Shown here piece after piece: positions 54,112 to 64,000 of a stretch of 64,000 nucleotides of DNA. The stretch covers positions 992,001 through 1,056,000 of the forward strand of contig BCIO01000002.1 in the NCBI GenBank assembly GCA_001599975.1. Reading direction: 5' to 3'. The stretch comes from Cystobasidiopsis lactophilus (taxonomy: Eukaryota; Basidiomycota; Agaricostilbomycetes; Agaricostilbales; Chionosphaeraceae). The notes beneath the pieces are model-generated. The model worked only from the letters and a program-made list of their open reading frames with translations. It had not been told where the DNA came from and did no database searches. Position 1 is the first letter of the stretch. Every line of letters begins with the position of its first letter. Position numbers and translations under genes: made by a program.

Positions 54112-55737
54112 CTAGGAAGGCTGTACTGCATTGTGAGGCTTGTCGCTGATCCCCGCCTCTTTGAGGTAGTCCTGCTTGTCCCAGTCGCCTTGCTCCTCCC
54201 TTCTTTTCTGCATTGAAGCTCCTTGAGACCAGCCCAACCAAGTGTAGCGCTCTTCGTTTGGGCCTGCTCTTTCCCGTCAAGCTTGAAACTTGGCCAGCTG
54301 CCTCGGAAAGACTCGCCTCGCAAGAGCAGGAAGAAGATGGAGCCGCAGGCCAGCAAGATGCAATAGATGCCAAACCACCGCCAGCTGGCGTGCAAGAAGA
54401 CGGCAGCCCCGCTGTACGTTCCGACCAACGCCCCAGTCCAGCCTGCTCGCCAAGTGCTCAGCCTGCACCTTGATGAGCAAGTGAGTGAGAGTCAAACCTG
54501 AGACGCCGAAGAGGCAATTGGCCCGGGCCGAGTTCTCAAGCGCGATCGACTGAACGCCGGCTTCATTGGACGTCACGTAGGTCTGGTTGGAGAGGTCAAT
54601 CATGACTCCGACAACAATCACGACGGCCAAGCTTTGGGTGGCGGCTCCGGTGTAGATCGCGTAGGCGACGGCCATCAGCGACATGCAGACGACAGAGAGG
54701 AGCCAGCTGGAGCATCGATCGCCAAGTTTACCACCGAGAGGAGCAGTGAGACCAGCTTGACGAAAGGTGAAGGCAGTCAGCCAAGTTGCCCAGGTGGGCA
54801 ATGATCGTCCGAGAGCACTCACATGACAATGACACCAAGGAGATCAAGCCGATCGTTTGGGTGGACAGGCCATAGTGCGAAGAAAAGAGAAACGTCGCGA
54901 TGGACCAATAAGAGCCGGTGACCATTGCTTCCAGAAAGTTGGAGGAGACGGCTTGCGCCACCTTCGGCTCCGTTCCGAGCAAGCGAAAAAGCGACCAAAG
55001 AACCTCGAAGTAGCCTGGGCGATTCACCTCTTGGTTCTTGCTAGGGTAATCGGGAAGGAAAAGGTAGGCCAGGACGAAGGCGGTGAGTTGCGTGGAGGCG
55101 GAGAGGACGAAGACCATTCTCCAGCTCGCGTGATGAGCAATGAGACCGCTGAAAACCTTGGCACCAACCCAACCTAGTTGTTGGCCCGTCACTGGAATGC
55201 TTAAGTAAAAAGCGCGCCGGCCTCTCGGCGCCAGGTCGTTTGCGAGCACAATAGCCATTTGGAAGTTGGTGGACACGAGTCCAAGGAGAAAGGTGAGAGC
55301 TTGGAAGGCAGAAAATGAGTTGACTAAGCTGAGTCCAAGGGCGAACAAGGCGCCTAACAATGCGTTGAACAGAAACAAAGGTCGTCTCCGCCGCGTGTCG
55401 CCTAGGGAGCAGAAGAAGAGAATGCTGGCGGCCACTCCACCAGAAGCCAAGCTTGGCAATGACGCTGATTGGAGATGCGATACGTGGAAGTCGTTCGCTA
55501 GGAGGGTCAAAATCGGTACACAGAGCATCGCACTGGCGCTCGAGAAACTGCACAATCAGTTAGTGGCGCCGGATGATTCAATCTTGCTTGTTCTACGCAC
55601 GCAGCTAGCATAGCAAGAAGGGCGCATTGTAGATAACCAAAAGGCAGAGGTGTGCCTGGTTGGTACCGAACCCAAGGTGGAATCGGCAGAACGCCGAAAT
55701 CGCGAATGGCGGCTTGATGCGAAGCCTTTTGCTCCAT
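54112..55737 (-). CDS. MFS transporter 2
   Basis: Major facilitator of the same subfamily as MFS 1 and MFS 3. Starts MEQKASHQAAIRDFGVLPIP (55737), with YQPGTPLPFGYLQCALLAML. After an intron near 55550 come SSASAMLCVPILTLLANDFH, FFCSLGDTRRRRPLFLFNAL, FQMAIVLANDLAPRGRRAFY, VTGQQLGWVGAKVFSGLIAH and FVLAYLFLPDYPSKNQEVNR. Later exons hold LTAPLGGKLGDRCSSWLLSV, VVIVVGVMIDLSNQTYVTSN, GTYSGAAVFLHASWRWFGIY and the last exon PNEERYTWLGWSQGASMQKR, ending at 54112. The last exon is nearly identical in DNA to that of MFS 3, while other exons are only about half identical in protein. Plasma-membrane efflux or uptake is presumed. Confidence 0.86.
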
Positions 55738-55947
55738 TCGTGGTAGCGAAAGGAAAAGATTGGATCAGACCATCCGAGAAGCGGCGCCCAGTGCTGTGTG
55801 TCGATGGCACCGTTCAGAAGACGTTGGACGTAAGAAGCATAAGAAGACGTGAGACCCCTGAGTCCAAGTGGAAACAGCTTGGTTTAAGTTTTCGCCATTC
55901 CATGCTCAAAGGAGTTCAAGGAACATACCGATAGCAGGACAAGTCGC

Positions 55948-57600
55948 TCACGGGATGCCGTCTATGCAAGCCTCACTTGGCGTTTGCGGCTTGCTCCCAC
56001 TGGGCTTCAGGTAGTGTTGACGCTCCCAGTCGCCTTGCTCCTCTCTTCTTTTTTGCATTGAAGCTCCTTGAGACCAGCCCAACCAAGTGTAGCGCTCTTC
56101 GTTCGGTCCTGAAGGAGAAAGCCATCAGAAGGTGGCCCAGTAATTGATCGAGCGTCCTTACCTCTCGGGCAAAGAATCAACAGCGAAGAGGTTGACAGCA
56201 GTGCAGCATATATCCCGTACCAGCGCCAACCGCCATGCAGAAAAACAGCCGGCCCAGAATAGGCTCCAGCAACCGCACCAGACCACCCTACAGCCGGTCT
56301 CAGGCCCCGTTTGACATAGAGTATGTTGCCTCACCTGAGAAGCCAAATATGCAATTGAATCTTCCAGAATGCTCGAACGCAATGGCTTGAACGGCTCCTT
56401 CGTTTTGAATTACGAAAATTTGATTCGCACAATCGGTCAAAACCCCTAGAATGATGACCACAGCCAGGCCTCGATTCGCGGCAGCGGCGTAAATCACGAA
56501 AGCCAGAGCCATGACGACCATACTCAAAGCGGCTATGAGCCAATAAGAAAACCGATCGCCAAGCTTGCCCGCCACCGGAGCGGAGACCGCAGCTTATAAA
56601 GGAGGATGAGTGTGACTCTAATGAATAGAAGCAAAAGCTCACAAGAAAGCGAGACTAAGGATACCAATCCGATAGTATCGGTCGACAGGCCATAGTGCGA
56701 CGATAACAAAAAGGTCGTGGTACTCCAAAAAGAACTTGAAACCGCCGCTTCAAGAAAATTGGCACCGGTTGCTTGTATTAACTGAGGTTCTGTTGCCCAA
56801 AACCGAAAGCACGATGAAATGACTTGAAAGTAAGGGGGCGGATCGTCTTCATCTTTGCTCGGGTAATCGGGGAGCAGGCTATAAGCCAGGCCAAAGCAGG
56901 CCAGCTGGGACGATGCTGACAAAACGAAGCTCATTCGAAAGCTCGCATGTCTAGCAATCAAGCCTGAGAAGACCCGCGCTCCGACCCAGCCTAGCTGGAG
57001 ACCCGTAAGAGGGATGGATAGATAGAAGGCTCGATGGCCCATGGGAGCCAAATCGTTGGCAAGGCTGATTGAGAGCTGGAAGTTGGTGGAGAAGAAGCCA
57101 AAGAAGAAAATGCAAAGTCGAAAGACTTGGTATGAGCCAGTCAAGGCAAGTCCAAGTGCAAAGAGAGCGCCAGCGAGACCATTGAAGAGAAACAGCGGCC
57201 GACGGCGGCGGGAGTCAGCCAAAGGGCATAGTAAGATGATGCTGGCCGCGATGCCACCGTTGGTCAATGTGGGCAGAGAAGACGCTTGGAGGTCCGAAAC
57301 GGTGAAACTCTGTGCAATCCGAGGCAAGATGGGGACGCAGATCATCGCACTGGCGCTGGAGAAGCTGGAAGCGATGGCAGCCTTAGCCGCGCCCCAAGCC
57401 CAACGCAAGAAAGCTCACATTGACAAAATCATGAGCAAAAGGCACTGTCGATAGCCAAACGGCAGTGCTTTCCCTTCTTCGTATCGAAGATAGGGCGGAA
57501 TGGGCAAGAAGCCAAAGTCGCAGCGCCCTCTCGGTTGCTTTGCAGACAGAGGGCTTTCGTCTGGCCGTGGCATCGACGGCGATGTCAACTCCCTTTCCAT
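55948..57600 (-). CDS. MFS transporter 3
   Basis: Tandem paralogue of MFS 2, same strand, 211 bp upstream. Starts MERELTSPSMPRPDESPLSA (57600) with the tag CDFGFLPIPPYLRYEEGKAL. After an intron come SSASAMICVPILPRIAQSFT, LLCPLADSRRRRPLFLFNGL, NFQLSISLANDLAPMGHRAF, LTGLQLGWVGARVFSGLIAR and YSLLPDYPSKDEDDPPPYFQ. Next are SAPVAGKLGDRFSYWLIAAL, VVIILGVLTDCANQIFVIQN and GAYSGPAVFLHGGWRWYGIY. The last exon (PNEERYTWLGWSQGASMQKR) has its own tail, ending SEACIDGIP at 55948. It also shares the D-x-x-x-R-R-R-P loop. Substrate unknown. Confidence 0.86.
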
Positions 57601-57935
57601 CGCCTCGTCGTCGTCGCTGCATACGGAGAGCAGAGCTTCTCAGGGAACAGAAGACGAATGCTGTGCTTCAACGACACCGCTCAGATGGGCATGTCAATCT
57701 TGCCGAACAGAAGACGCCCGGAATTGACCAGAAGCATCAGAACGTAGCCAGCTCCTCGATGTAAGAGCTGCTGAGAGTTACGCGTCAACTGGAAGACGAA
57801 AGCAAGAGACGCAATTGCATGAAGCGCTCAAAGGCATGGCGGACAGGGGGTCAGCGAAACGGGCATCCGCATAATTCGAGGTGGCGTTGCGGCAAATCGC
57901 GCAGTCTATGGTTTCATTGTAACCCAAGTCCATCT
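57601..57935. other. Intergenic region
   Basis: About 335 bp: the promoter of MFS 3 and the 3' end of the pirin gene. Nothing else recognised. Confidence 0.4.
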
Positions 57936-59139
57936 CTATACCATTGCACTTGATTGGAGCATTTTACAAGCGGGAAGACCTCTGGGGGCGTAAAGTTCAA
58001 GCTTCAGACGACATTTCGAACTGCCAAGTGCAGCTTCAGCATGCGATCCAGAGGTTTCTGACGTCTGATCACTCACGAGAAGGAATTCGGCAGGGATTCC
58101 GCCTTCGCTGGAGAACTCGAGGGCCGTGCCAGCCTGAACGCGGTCCACATAGAGCCCGTCGCCTTCTTCCAGCTCCATCTGTTGATCGCCGCTCTTGATG
58201 ATCAGCTTGGAGGCGGTGGAAGCAGGCGACTTTCCGGGAGCTCGGTATCCACTCTTCATAATGTTGTGCACGTAGGCCTTGACAGTGTCATCGGCCAAGG
58301 TCTTCGAAACAGACTTGGCGGGCGTGAGAATGGAGGCGTGGACGGTCAGGTCCGAATGGATCTTGAAGCATCTCTGATTTTAGCCTGACATCAAGTGGCA
58401 GAAGATGGAAGGCTCACAGGAGTAGGACCTTTGGCCTCGCGCTCGTCGATGACCTCGGGATCAGTGAGAGGAGCCACAATCTTGACCAGCTTGTCGGTCT
58501 TCTCCTCTTCCGTGAAGACGCGGTTGTAGTAGGCTGGAGGCAGGCGCGCCCTGTTTGGCACAGCCCACATCTGCAGGAAGCTGACAGGCTGCTCGGTGTT
58601 TCTGTTGTACTCGGAGTGTTTGACGCCGGTGCCCGTGGCTTCAAAGAAAATCATCCAGTAAGCACTTGATACTTGAGTGGCTGCGGCAGTAGGGCTTACA
58701 GGTCACTGTTGGGTTGGAAAGACAAATCGAACTCAGAAAACTCGCAAAGTCAAACAGACGGGAGACGCCTACTTTGAACTTCACCGCGCTTCATGATCTC
58801 CAAGTTATTGAGCGAGTCTTTGTGCTCGAGCTCGCCTGAGACGATGTAGCTGAAGATCTCGAATTCGCGATGGCCGTGCGTTCCGAAGCCAGTCGAGGGA
58901 AGCACCTTGTCTTCGTTGATGACTCGGAGGGGGCCCCATTGAGAGTGGTCGTCGTCTTGGTAGAAGGCGAACGAAAAGGAGTGGTAGGTCTGCAGCCAGT
59001 TGTGATCCGCATTGCCGCGGTCGGCAGACTTGCGCAGGGCGAAAGCAGGCATGGTGGCGGAAGCTTGGGTGGATGAGGAACGGATGAAAGCGGGCAGAGG
59101 GAGCAAAGACTTCTTGCGGAAAGCAAGCAAGGCAGCCAC
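57936..59139 (-). CDS. Pirin family protein with presequence-like N-terminus
   Basis: Bicupin iron protein; family members act as quercetin dioxygenases or transcription cofactors. The start at 59139 gives MAALLAFRKKSLLPLPAFIR, then SSSTQASATMPAFALRKSAD, an Arg/Ser-rich amphipathic stretch before the cupin. The first cupin has NWLQTYHSFSFAFYQDDDHS, VLPSTGFGTHGHREFEIFSY and VSGELEHKDSLNN; the His residues of HSF, HGHRE and EHKD match the pirin metal set. After an intron, FFEATGTGVKHSEYNRNTEQ, LQMWAVPNRARLPPAYYNR, and the second cupin with DGLYVDRVQAGTALEFSSEG. The reading frame continues through a final segment to 57936, although an intron there is possible. A second Met (MPAFALRKS, residue 30) would give the cytosolic form. 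Confidence 0.87.
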
Positions 59140-59646
59140 AGTGGCAAGAGCAAAGGCGAGGGTGATCGACGAATTGGACTTCAGGACGAATCAGGACGAG
59201 TAGGTTAACGCTGCTTCGCTCCAAATTTCTCTGTTGGAATGAGAATGAGAGTTCTTCGTTGCTTTTATAGGCAGATTTGGCTGACTGTGGTGGAAGGAGA
59301 ACGACCAACAGAGAACGCAAGGAGCCCAACGAGAGCCGAACTATTTCCGGTCGATCACTCAAGTCCTCTTATCTCCGGCTGCCTTCTTTGAGCCGCCTAG
59401 AGCCTACCCATGAGCAGCCCTGAACATTCGAGCATGTCCTGGAAGGTGTGAAGTAGTAGGTCGATGTCTGGAAGCGCAAATGGGGTGGTTAGAAATGGTC
59501 ACAGCAAAGTGCAAACCAGGTGGCAACTTGAGCCACGGAATGATTGCACCTCAGTATCCGTCGTATACAAGGAAGTACAAAAGCACAGATAAAGGAGCCA
59601 AAGGTGACAGAAGAGCGACAAGGAGGGCAACGAAGGAGAGAGAGAG
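59140..59646. other. Intergenic region
   Basis: About 500 bp between two minus-strand genes. Nothing recognisable beyond the presumed pirin promoter and the 3' end of the Fic-like gene. Confidence 0.4.
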
Positions 59647-60717
59647 TTACACGCAACGCCGCCGCCGCCAATAGTGCCTGTGCACGCCCAGCTGCAAGAA
59701 GTGCGCGTCCTTCACGGCTTGAGGACCAAGTTCTGTGATAGAGAATGACAGCACTGTTGAAGAACCTCGCCGGACCTCTTCCAAGGCATATGCTGCTTGC
59801 ACTCTGACCGGGAGGGCCTGGATGCGGCTGGACATGGCCGCCAGGTACGTCAGGGTGATTGATGCCGGTGAGAATGTCATATGCCTTCGAAAGCAACGAG
59901 CCAACTGGCGCTTGGCGACCTCGATGGCAGTAAGGTGGGCGAAAGTCGGCGCTGCCACACCCAAGTCGCCGTCGACCAAGTGACTCGCAGACAGGATGAC
60001 GAAGGCTTTAAAATGGTTGAACGTATCTTTAAGAAGGTAGCCGCGCGCTGAGAGAGAGTGAATGGCGACCAGGAGAGCGGTGCGATGGTTGCCATCGCAG
60101 AAGTCCTGCGCCCATCGTATTTCGACAGCAAGTGAAGCGGCTTCTGAAGAAGCCTGACCGTACCCCTACGTTTTGCAATGTCAGTTCAGCAATTTCAGTT
60201 CCGAACGAGAGCTTGTAAAGGGTTGACGCACGACGGGTTGTTGTTGAGCAAAGGGTAAACCGCGCTGTTCTTGATGGCGTTGGCTGGCTTCCAGCGAGTT
60301 CTTACTCCGATATTCGAGTCTATAACCCCCACGCTGTCCGCTAGTCGCATAATGGTTGATTCGCCACCTGAAGAGGCTCTCGGGTTGCTCGGTTTCGGGC
60401 GCGTAAGCGACAGTCTCGGCGTAGTCGGCAGGGATGACGGTAACTTGTTCCCCGTATCGTCCGACTAAGATGTTGTAAAGAGGTGAAGAGGCTTGAGCAA
60501 GCGGCGCAGAAGGTTTGGAAGACGCGAGGTCGTGAAGCCTGGGTGAGGATGGAATGGAAAGAGACTTGGCTGCGGATGGCTGGAGAAGAGGTGTACGCTT
60601 GGATCCTGGTGGCCGAATTGAACGGTGGACTGTGTTTGAGTATCCCAAAACGTAGAAGGCGAAGAAGGCTAGAGACGCCGCCACCACATTCCCGACCAAG
60701 GCGAGCGCGGCGAGCAT
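59647..60717 (-). CDS. Fic/DOC-fold membrane protein, catalytic His replaced by Gln
   Basis: N-terminal membrane anchor from 60717 (MLAALALVGNVVAASLAFFA, then FYVLGYSNTVHRS) and a disordered Ser/Pro linker. Next is a Fic-type region: ASSPLYNILVGRYGEQVTVI, PESLFRWRINHYATSGQRGG, and, after an intron at about 60172-60230, GYGQASSEAASLAVEIRW. The active-site loop then reads AQDFCDGNHRTALLVAIHSL. Fic proteins carry H-P-F-x-[D/E]-G-N-[G/K]-R at this point; here H-P is Q-D while F, D-G-N and R-T are kept. The body continues to GSSTVLSFSITELGPQAVKD and ends at 59647. Anchor plus Fic domain resembles the ER protein FICD/HYPE in layout. AMP transfer is doubtful without the His. Confidence 0.7.
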
Positions 60718-61164
60718 GCCTGCTTGTGCACAACAGTCAGCGACTGCACCTGCTAATCTAGAAATGTAACAACCTACCCCGCAGGGTCTCCCGAAAAATC
60801 CGCAGACAGCGGCTTGGCCAGAGAAAGAGTGTCATCTGGAGTTCGCATAAATTGGATGAGCCTTGGCTTAATGCGGCATATACAGAGCCCTTCTCACAGA
60901 TCAGTACTTGTAGGAGAGCAAGAAGCAAAGCAGTTTGGTAGGTCCCAGCGGCTTAGAGCAAATGCGCATTGGAAGCAGTTCAAGTAGGTGCAAGCGGTCA
61001 CGAATCGACGGAGGGATAAATCCGTGTGGCAGAGAATGCGTGAGAGCTCTATATTGCGGCAAGACACAAACGAAGAGGTCGTTTGAGAGCAAGAAGACCG
61101 TCGCCACCTGCAGAGCCTGACTCGACCGGGTTGGCCTGCGTGTGGTTCCTCCCACACCGCCAAG
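60718..61164. other. Divergent intergenic region
   Basis: About 450 bp between the Fic-like gene and the plus-strand gene at 61165. Nothing recognisable. Confidence 0.4.
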
Positions 61165-62197
61165 ATGGATCCAGCAGACGTCAAGATGCTCACGACTCTT
61201 ATGAGCTCGTCTGACGTGTCTGCTCTCGCCAATTTATTGGGAGATGACGAGTGTGTTGTCCTCTGCCTCGCCCGACGAGCGCGCGCGCTGAATGTGGATC
61301 CCCAAGGTTCGCCGACTCTGCTGGCTGGTTGTCTGACAAGGTGGCCGTGTCAATCGATGGCTGGATGAGATGAGTAAATGGGAAAGGGCTATCAACATCG
61401 GAGAGAGCCTTCTCGACAAGTCAGAAGGGTGGCCACGCTCTTCAACCTCGGTGCGACACGTCGAAGCGTTGCTGCGCTACCTGACCGCTCTGTCCTACTG
61501 ATGTGTCTTGTTGCATGTTCTTTCTCACTTGAAGACGCGACTGATCAGAACAATGGACTCTAGCCCAGGCGTTGACCTCGTCTGCTGCCGGACCCGCTCC
61601 CAGGGCCAGTGCTAAGCATCAAATACGAGCGAACCCCTACCAGCAGCAGAGATCAGGTGTCAAAAGCTCTGCTACTCATTACGAAAGGGTGCGCACTCGC
61701 ACTCTTTCTTTTCGGTGCCACTCTTGACCGGAGCTACACAGGCCGTGAAGACGGTTTCCTCCAAGCTGCACGAAGACTCGGACGGGTTGAACCTAGATCT
61801 CGCTCGACTCATTCAATGCGCAGTCGCGCTCTCGCCCAAGCTGAACCTCAAACTCCAGCAAGCTGCTCACATGAGCGTTCTCGCTTTATTCGCTGTGCAA
61901 ACCGCCTCTAAAAGCACTTGGGTCTGCGGCTGCGTCAAATTGGCCAACATCCACCCCGTAAAGCAGGTTGATATCTTCTTGGACGGCCAAGCAGCTGGCA
62001 AAGGCGTTTGGGTTTTCACTGACCAGACCGACTTCTTGGGCGCCTCGTCCTCCGACCTGTTTTCGTTCGCCGCTTTGGCCCCGCTCTTCTGTTCAGAGGT
62101 CAAAGTCAACGTTGCTTCCGCCCAAGGCGACCCACAAAGCTACCCAGAGTGGGCTTGGTCCGATGCTGGCTACGTGCTTCAAGTCGCCGAGGAATAA
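61165..62197 (+). CDS. Uncharacterised protein, three exons
   Basis: Not recognised. Exon 1 is MDPADVKMLTTLMSSSDVSA then LANLLGDDE. A donor at about 61250 and an acceptor before 61371 give KWERAINIGESLLDKSEGW, PRSSTSVRHVEALLRYL. Exon 3 (from about 61564) begins AQALTSSAAGPAPRASAKHQ, then FFSVPLLTGATQAVKTVSSK, LNLDLARLIQCAVALSPKLN and VLALFAVQTASKSTWVCGCV. The C-terminal part is beta-like (QVDIFLDGQAAGKGVWVFTD, LAPLFCSEVKVNVASAQGD) and ends GYVLQVAEE at 62197. The layout of an N-terminal helical part and a C-terminal beta part gives no family call. No signal peptide was seen. Confidence 0.5.
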
Positions 62198-62782
62198 AGT
62201 AAGGGCGTCGTCAAGGTTTGAAGCGCCAGAGACGAATCTAGCCGTGTTGATGCGGAATCCCCGAGGGAGGCATCGTGTGGACTTGTGTCAATGGTGGCGT
62301 TCAGACTCAGAGTATTTCGTCGCGCTTTGGGAGCAAAGGGTCCCGAACGTTTTGTGCTTGTGTCATCCGTATTCTTCTGCTTGAAATTGCACCTGGTGCT
62401 AGACTCATCGTGCAGAGAGCGCCGTGGACGAAGTTGCCACAAGTCCCCTCTCGACAAGTTGGTGGCGCCCCCAGCCAAAAAGCTCGAAGCTCGAGAGCGA
62501 AGCTGGCCTCTAGCCCATCACTCACCACTTAGATCTCCATTTGTGGCTGAGCTTCTGTCATGGCTGGATTCGAGGCTCTGAACGACGCCACCCGCCCAGC
62601 TCGGCGCGGCTATCAGGTCGCCTTGCAGGCGCTTCCGATATCACGATGATACAGAACCAGGTTTTCTATCAGCGTCCACCTGCTATCCGTGTGCTTGCTC
62701 TTGCATCTCGCTGTGCCTCTAAAGTGTTGCCGCTTGCCTTGCGCTCCCTCTTACATCCGACTTTTCGAGGAAATTGCCAAAA
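62198..62782. other. Intergenic region
   Basis: About 585 bp between two plus-strand genes; nothing recognisable beyond the presumed promoter of the aldo-keto reductase. Confidence 0.4.
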
Positions 62783-64000
62783 ATGGTCAAAACCGCTGTG
62801 AAGCTCAACTCTGGCTATTCCATGCCTTTGGGTTCGTTTCCTGATAGATTGAGCTGGGAATGCCACAAATTCAATGCAATCGCGATCGACAGTGGGCCTT
62901 GGAACTTGGCAGACGCCCAACGCCGATTGCGCCGAGGTCGTCTACAATGCCATCAAGACTGGCTATCGCTTGATCGATTGTGCTGCCCTGTACGCCAATG
63001 AGAAGGAGTGCGGTAAGTAACGAATATACCTCGATTGGCTGACGCTTAGCTCAACTCATTTGCCACAGGCGAGGGTGTCGCTCGCGCCATTAAGGAAGGC
63101 ATCGTCAAGCGAGAAGAGCTCTTCATCACTTCTAAGCTGTGGTGCTTCTATCACGAACCCAAGCGCGCCGCTGAGGCCATTCGCCGCTCTCTCGCCGATT
63201 GGGGCCTGGAATACTTCGACCTTTACTTGATTCACATGTTCGTTCCCATTAGCCGCCTTCGTCTTTGTTGACACGTGCTGAGTCCTTTCTAGGCCTGTTT
63301 CGGTGCGGATGTTGAAGAGTTGATTGGACCGTCCACCGGCTGACCGATTCTGCCCTGACAGGCCGAGTACACTGATGTCTACCCGCCACCCGACTTCCAC
63401 AAGGGCGACTTTTCCAACAAGATGTCTCGTGTGCCTATGTCCACAGTATGGGGCGCTATGGAGAAGATGGCCGACGAAGGCCTCGCTCGCTCCATCGGCA
63501 TTTCCAACTTCAATGGCCAACTATGTGAGCTGCGCCCTGTCTGCTTTGGTCATACAGCACTTGAGGCTGAAAGAAATTCGACAGTCCTTGACCTTTTGAG
63601 GACGTGCCGGATCAGGCCCGCAGTCATTCAAAACGAACACCACCCTTTCCTCACCCAAGAGTCGGTGATTTTCGCCTGTTCTTTGACATCCCACCTTCTT
63701 ACGCATGGTATCCCAACAGACCTCTGGTGGCTATGATGAAGGCATACAATGTGGCCTGGACCGCGTTCTCTTCGTTCGGCGGTAGCTCGTACCAGGGCTC
63801 AACTAGCTTGTTCGACGCCTCACCCGTTAAGGCAGCCGCTGAGCGATTGGGGAAGAGTGAGCCATCGGTCCCTCGGGCGAACGGGAACCCTTTGCTGAAC
63901 ACGCTTCGATGGTGACAAACAGCTCCAGCCCAGGTTCTCCTCCGATGGGCCACCCAGCGCGACATTGCTGTCATCCCCAAGTCGAGCAAGGTGCGCCTCC
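62783..64000 (+). CDS. Aldo-keto reductase (xylose reductase-like), 3' end off window
   Basis: NADPH-dependent aldehyde/ketone reductase of the GCY1/xylose-reductase group. Exon 1 is [16 protein letters not shown]; an intron near 62832-62890 joins [20 protein letters not shown]. The catalytic tetrad is visible: Asp in [17 protein letters not shown] (with the Tyr), Lys in [13 protein letters not shown], and His in LIHM at the end of an exon. Next are [34 protein letters not shown] (G-I-S-N-F), [19 protein letters not shown] (N-E at the cofactor site) and, near the edge, [20 protein letters not shown], the family R-x-x-x-x-P-K-S motif. The gene is intron-rich and runs past base 64000. Confidence 0.88.

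Overview
The window is nuclear DNA from a fungus, most likely a basidiomycete (inference). Genes are densely packed on both strands and cut by many short GT-AG introns, mostly 48-75 nt, some with a TACTAAC-like branch site. Fungal families are present throughout: Zn2Cys6 regulator, fungal MFS transporters, NOP53, AVL9, Vps38/UVRAG, Hub1 and a COP9 subunit. Coordinates of multi-exon genes span start to stop, introns included. Exon borders were worked out by eye from reading frame and splice signals.

Left part (1-25.6 kb), mostly housekeeping: a GH5 exo-beta-1,3-glucanase cut by the window edge, COP9 subunit 7, AVL9, an orphan gene, Vps38/UVRAG, two paralogous microgenes, a PEX39/KPWE-type small protein convergent with an HSL-type esterase, a saccharopine-dehydrogenase-like oxidoreductase, a Sec14-type lipid-transfer protein, then a 2.4-kb tandem array, NOP53 and an orphan. 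The array (about 20925-23340) is the most unusual feature. It holds about 3.3 copies of a ~735-bp unit, and each full unit carries five intron-like segments in the same order while no reading frame is kept between units.

Middle part (26-44 kb), accessory and metabolic: an MFS transporter, a poorly preserved membrane-protein region, a cytochrome P450, a PgdA-type polysaccharide deacetylase, a C45 acyl-CoA:6-APA acyltransferase-like enzyme, a short-chain dehydrogenase, a DFR/GRE2-like reductase, a Zn2Cys6 regulator, another MFS transporter and a second SDR. This looks like a small catabolic or secondary-metabolite cluster without a PKS or NRPS backbone.

Right part (44-64 kb): a duplicated fragment of an intron-bearing tRNA-Lys, a perfect hairpin, an orphan gene, a family-X DNA polymerase with a BRCT domain, a small multi-pass membrane protein, a GNAT protein of bacterial-like (Eis-type) layout, Hub1 fused behind a long RS-rich extension, two tandem MFS paralogues related to the 41-kb transporter, a pirin with a presequence-like N-terminus, a Fic/DOC-fold membrane protein with Gln at the catalytic His position, an orphan, and an aldo-keto reductase that runs off the right edge. 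No transposon or virus-derived element was recognised.
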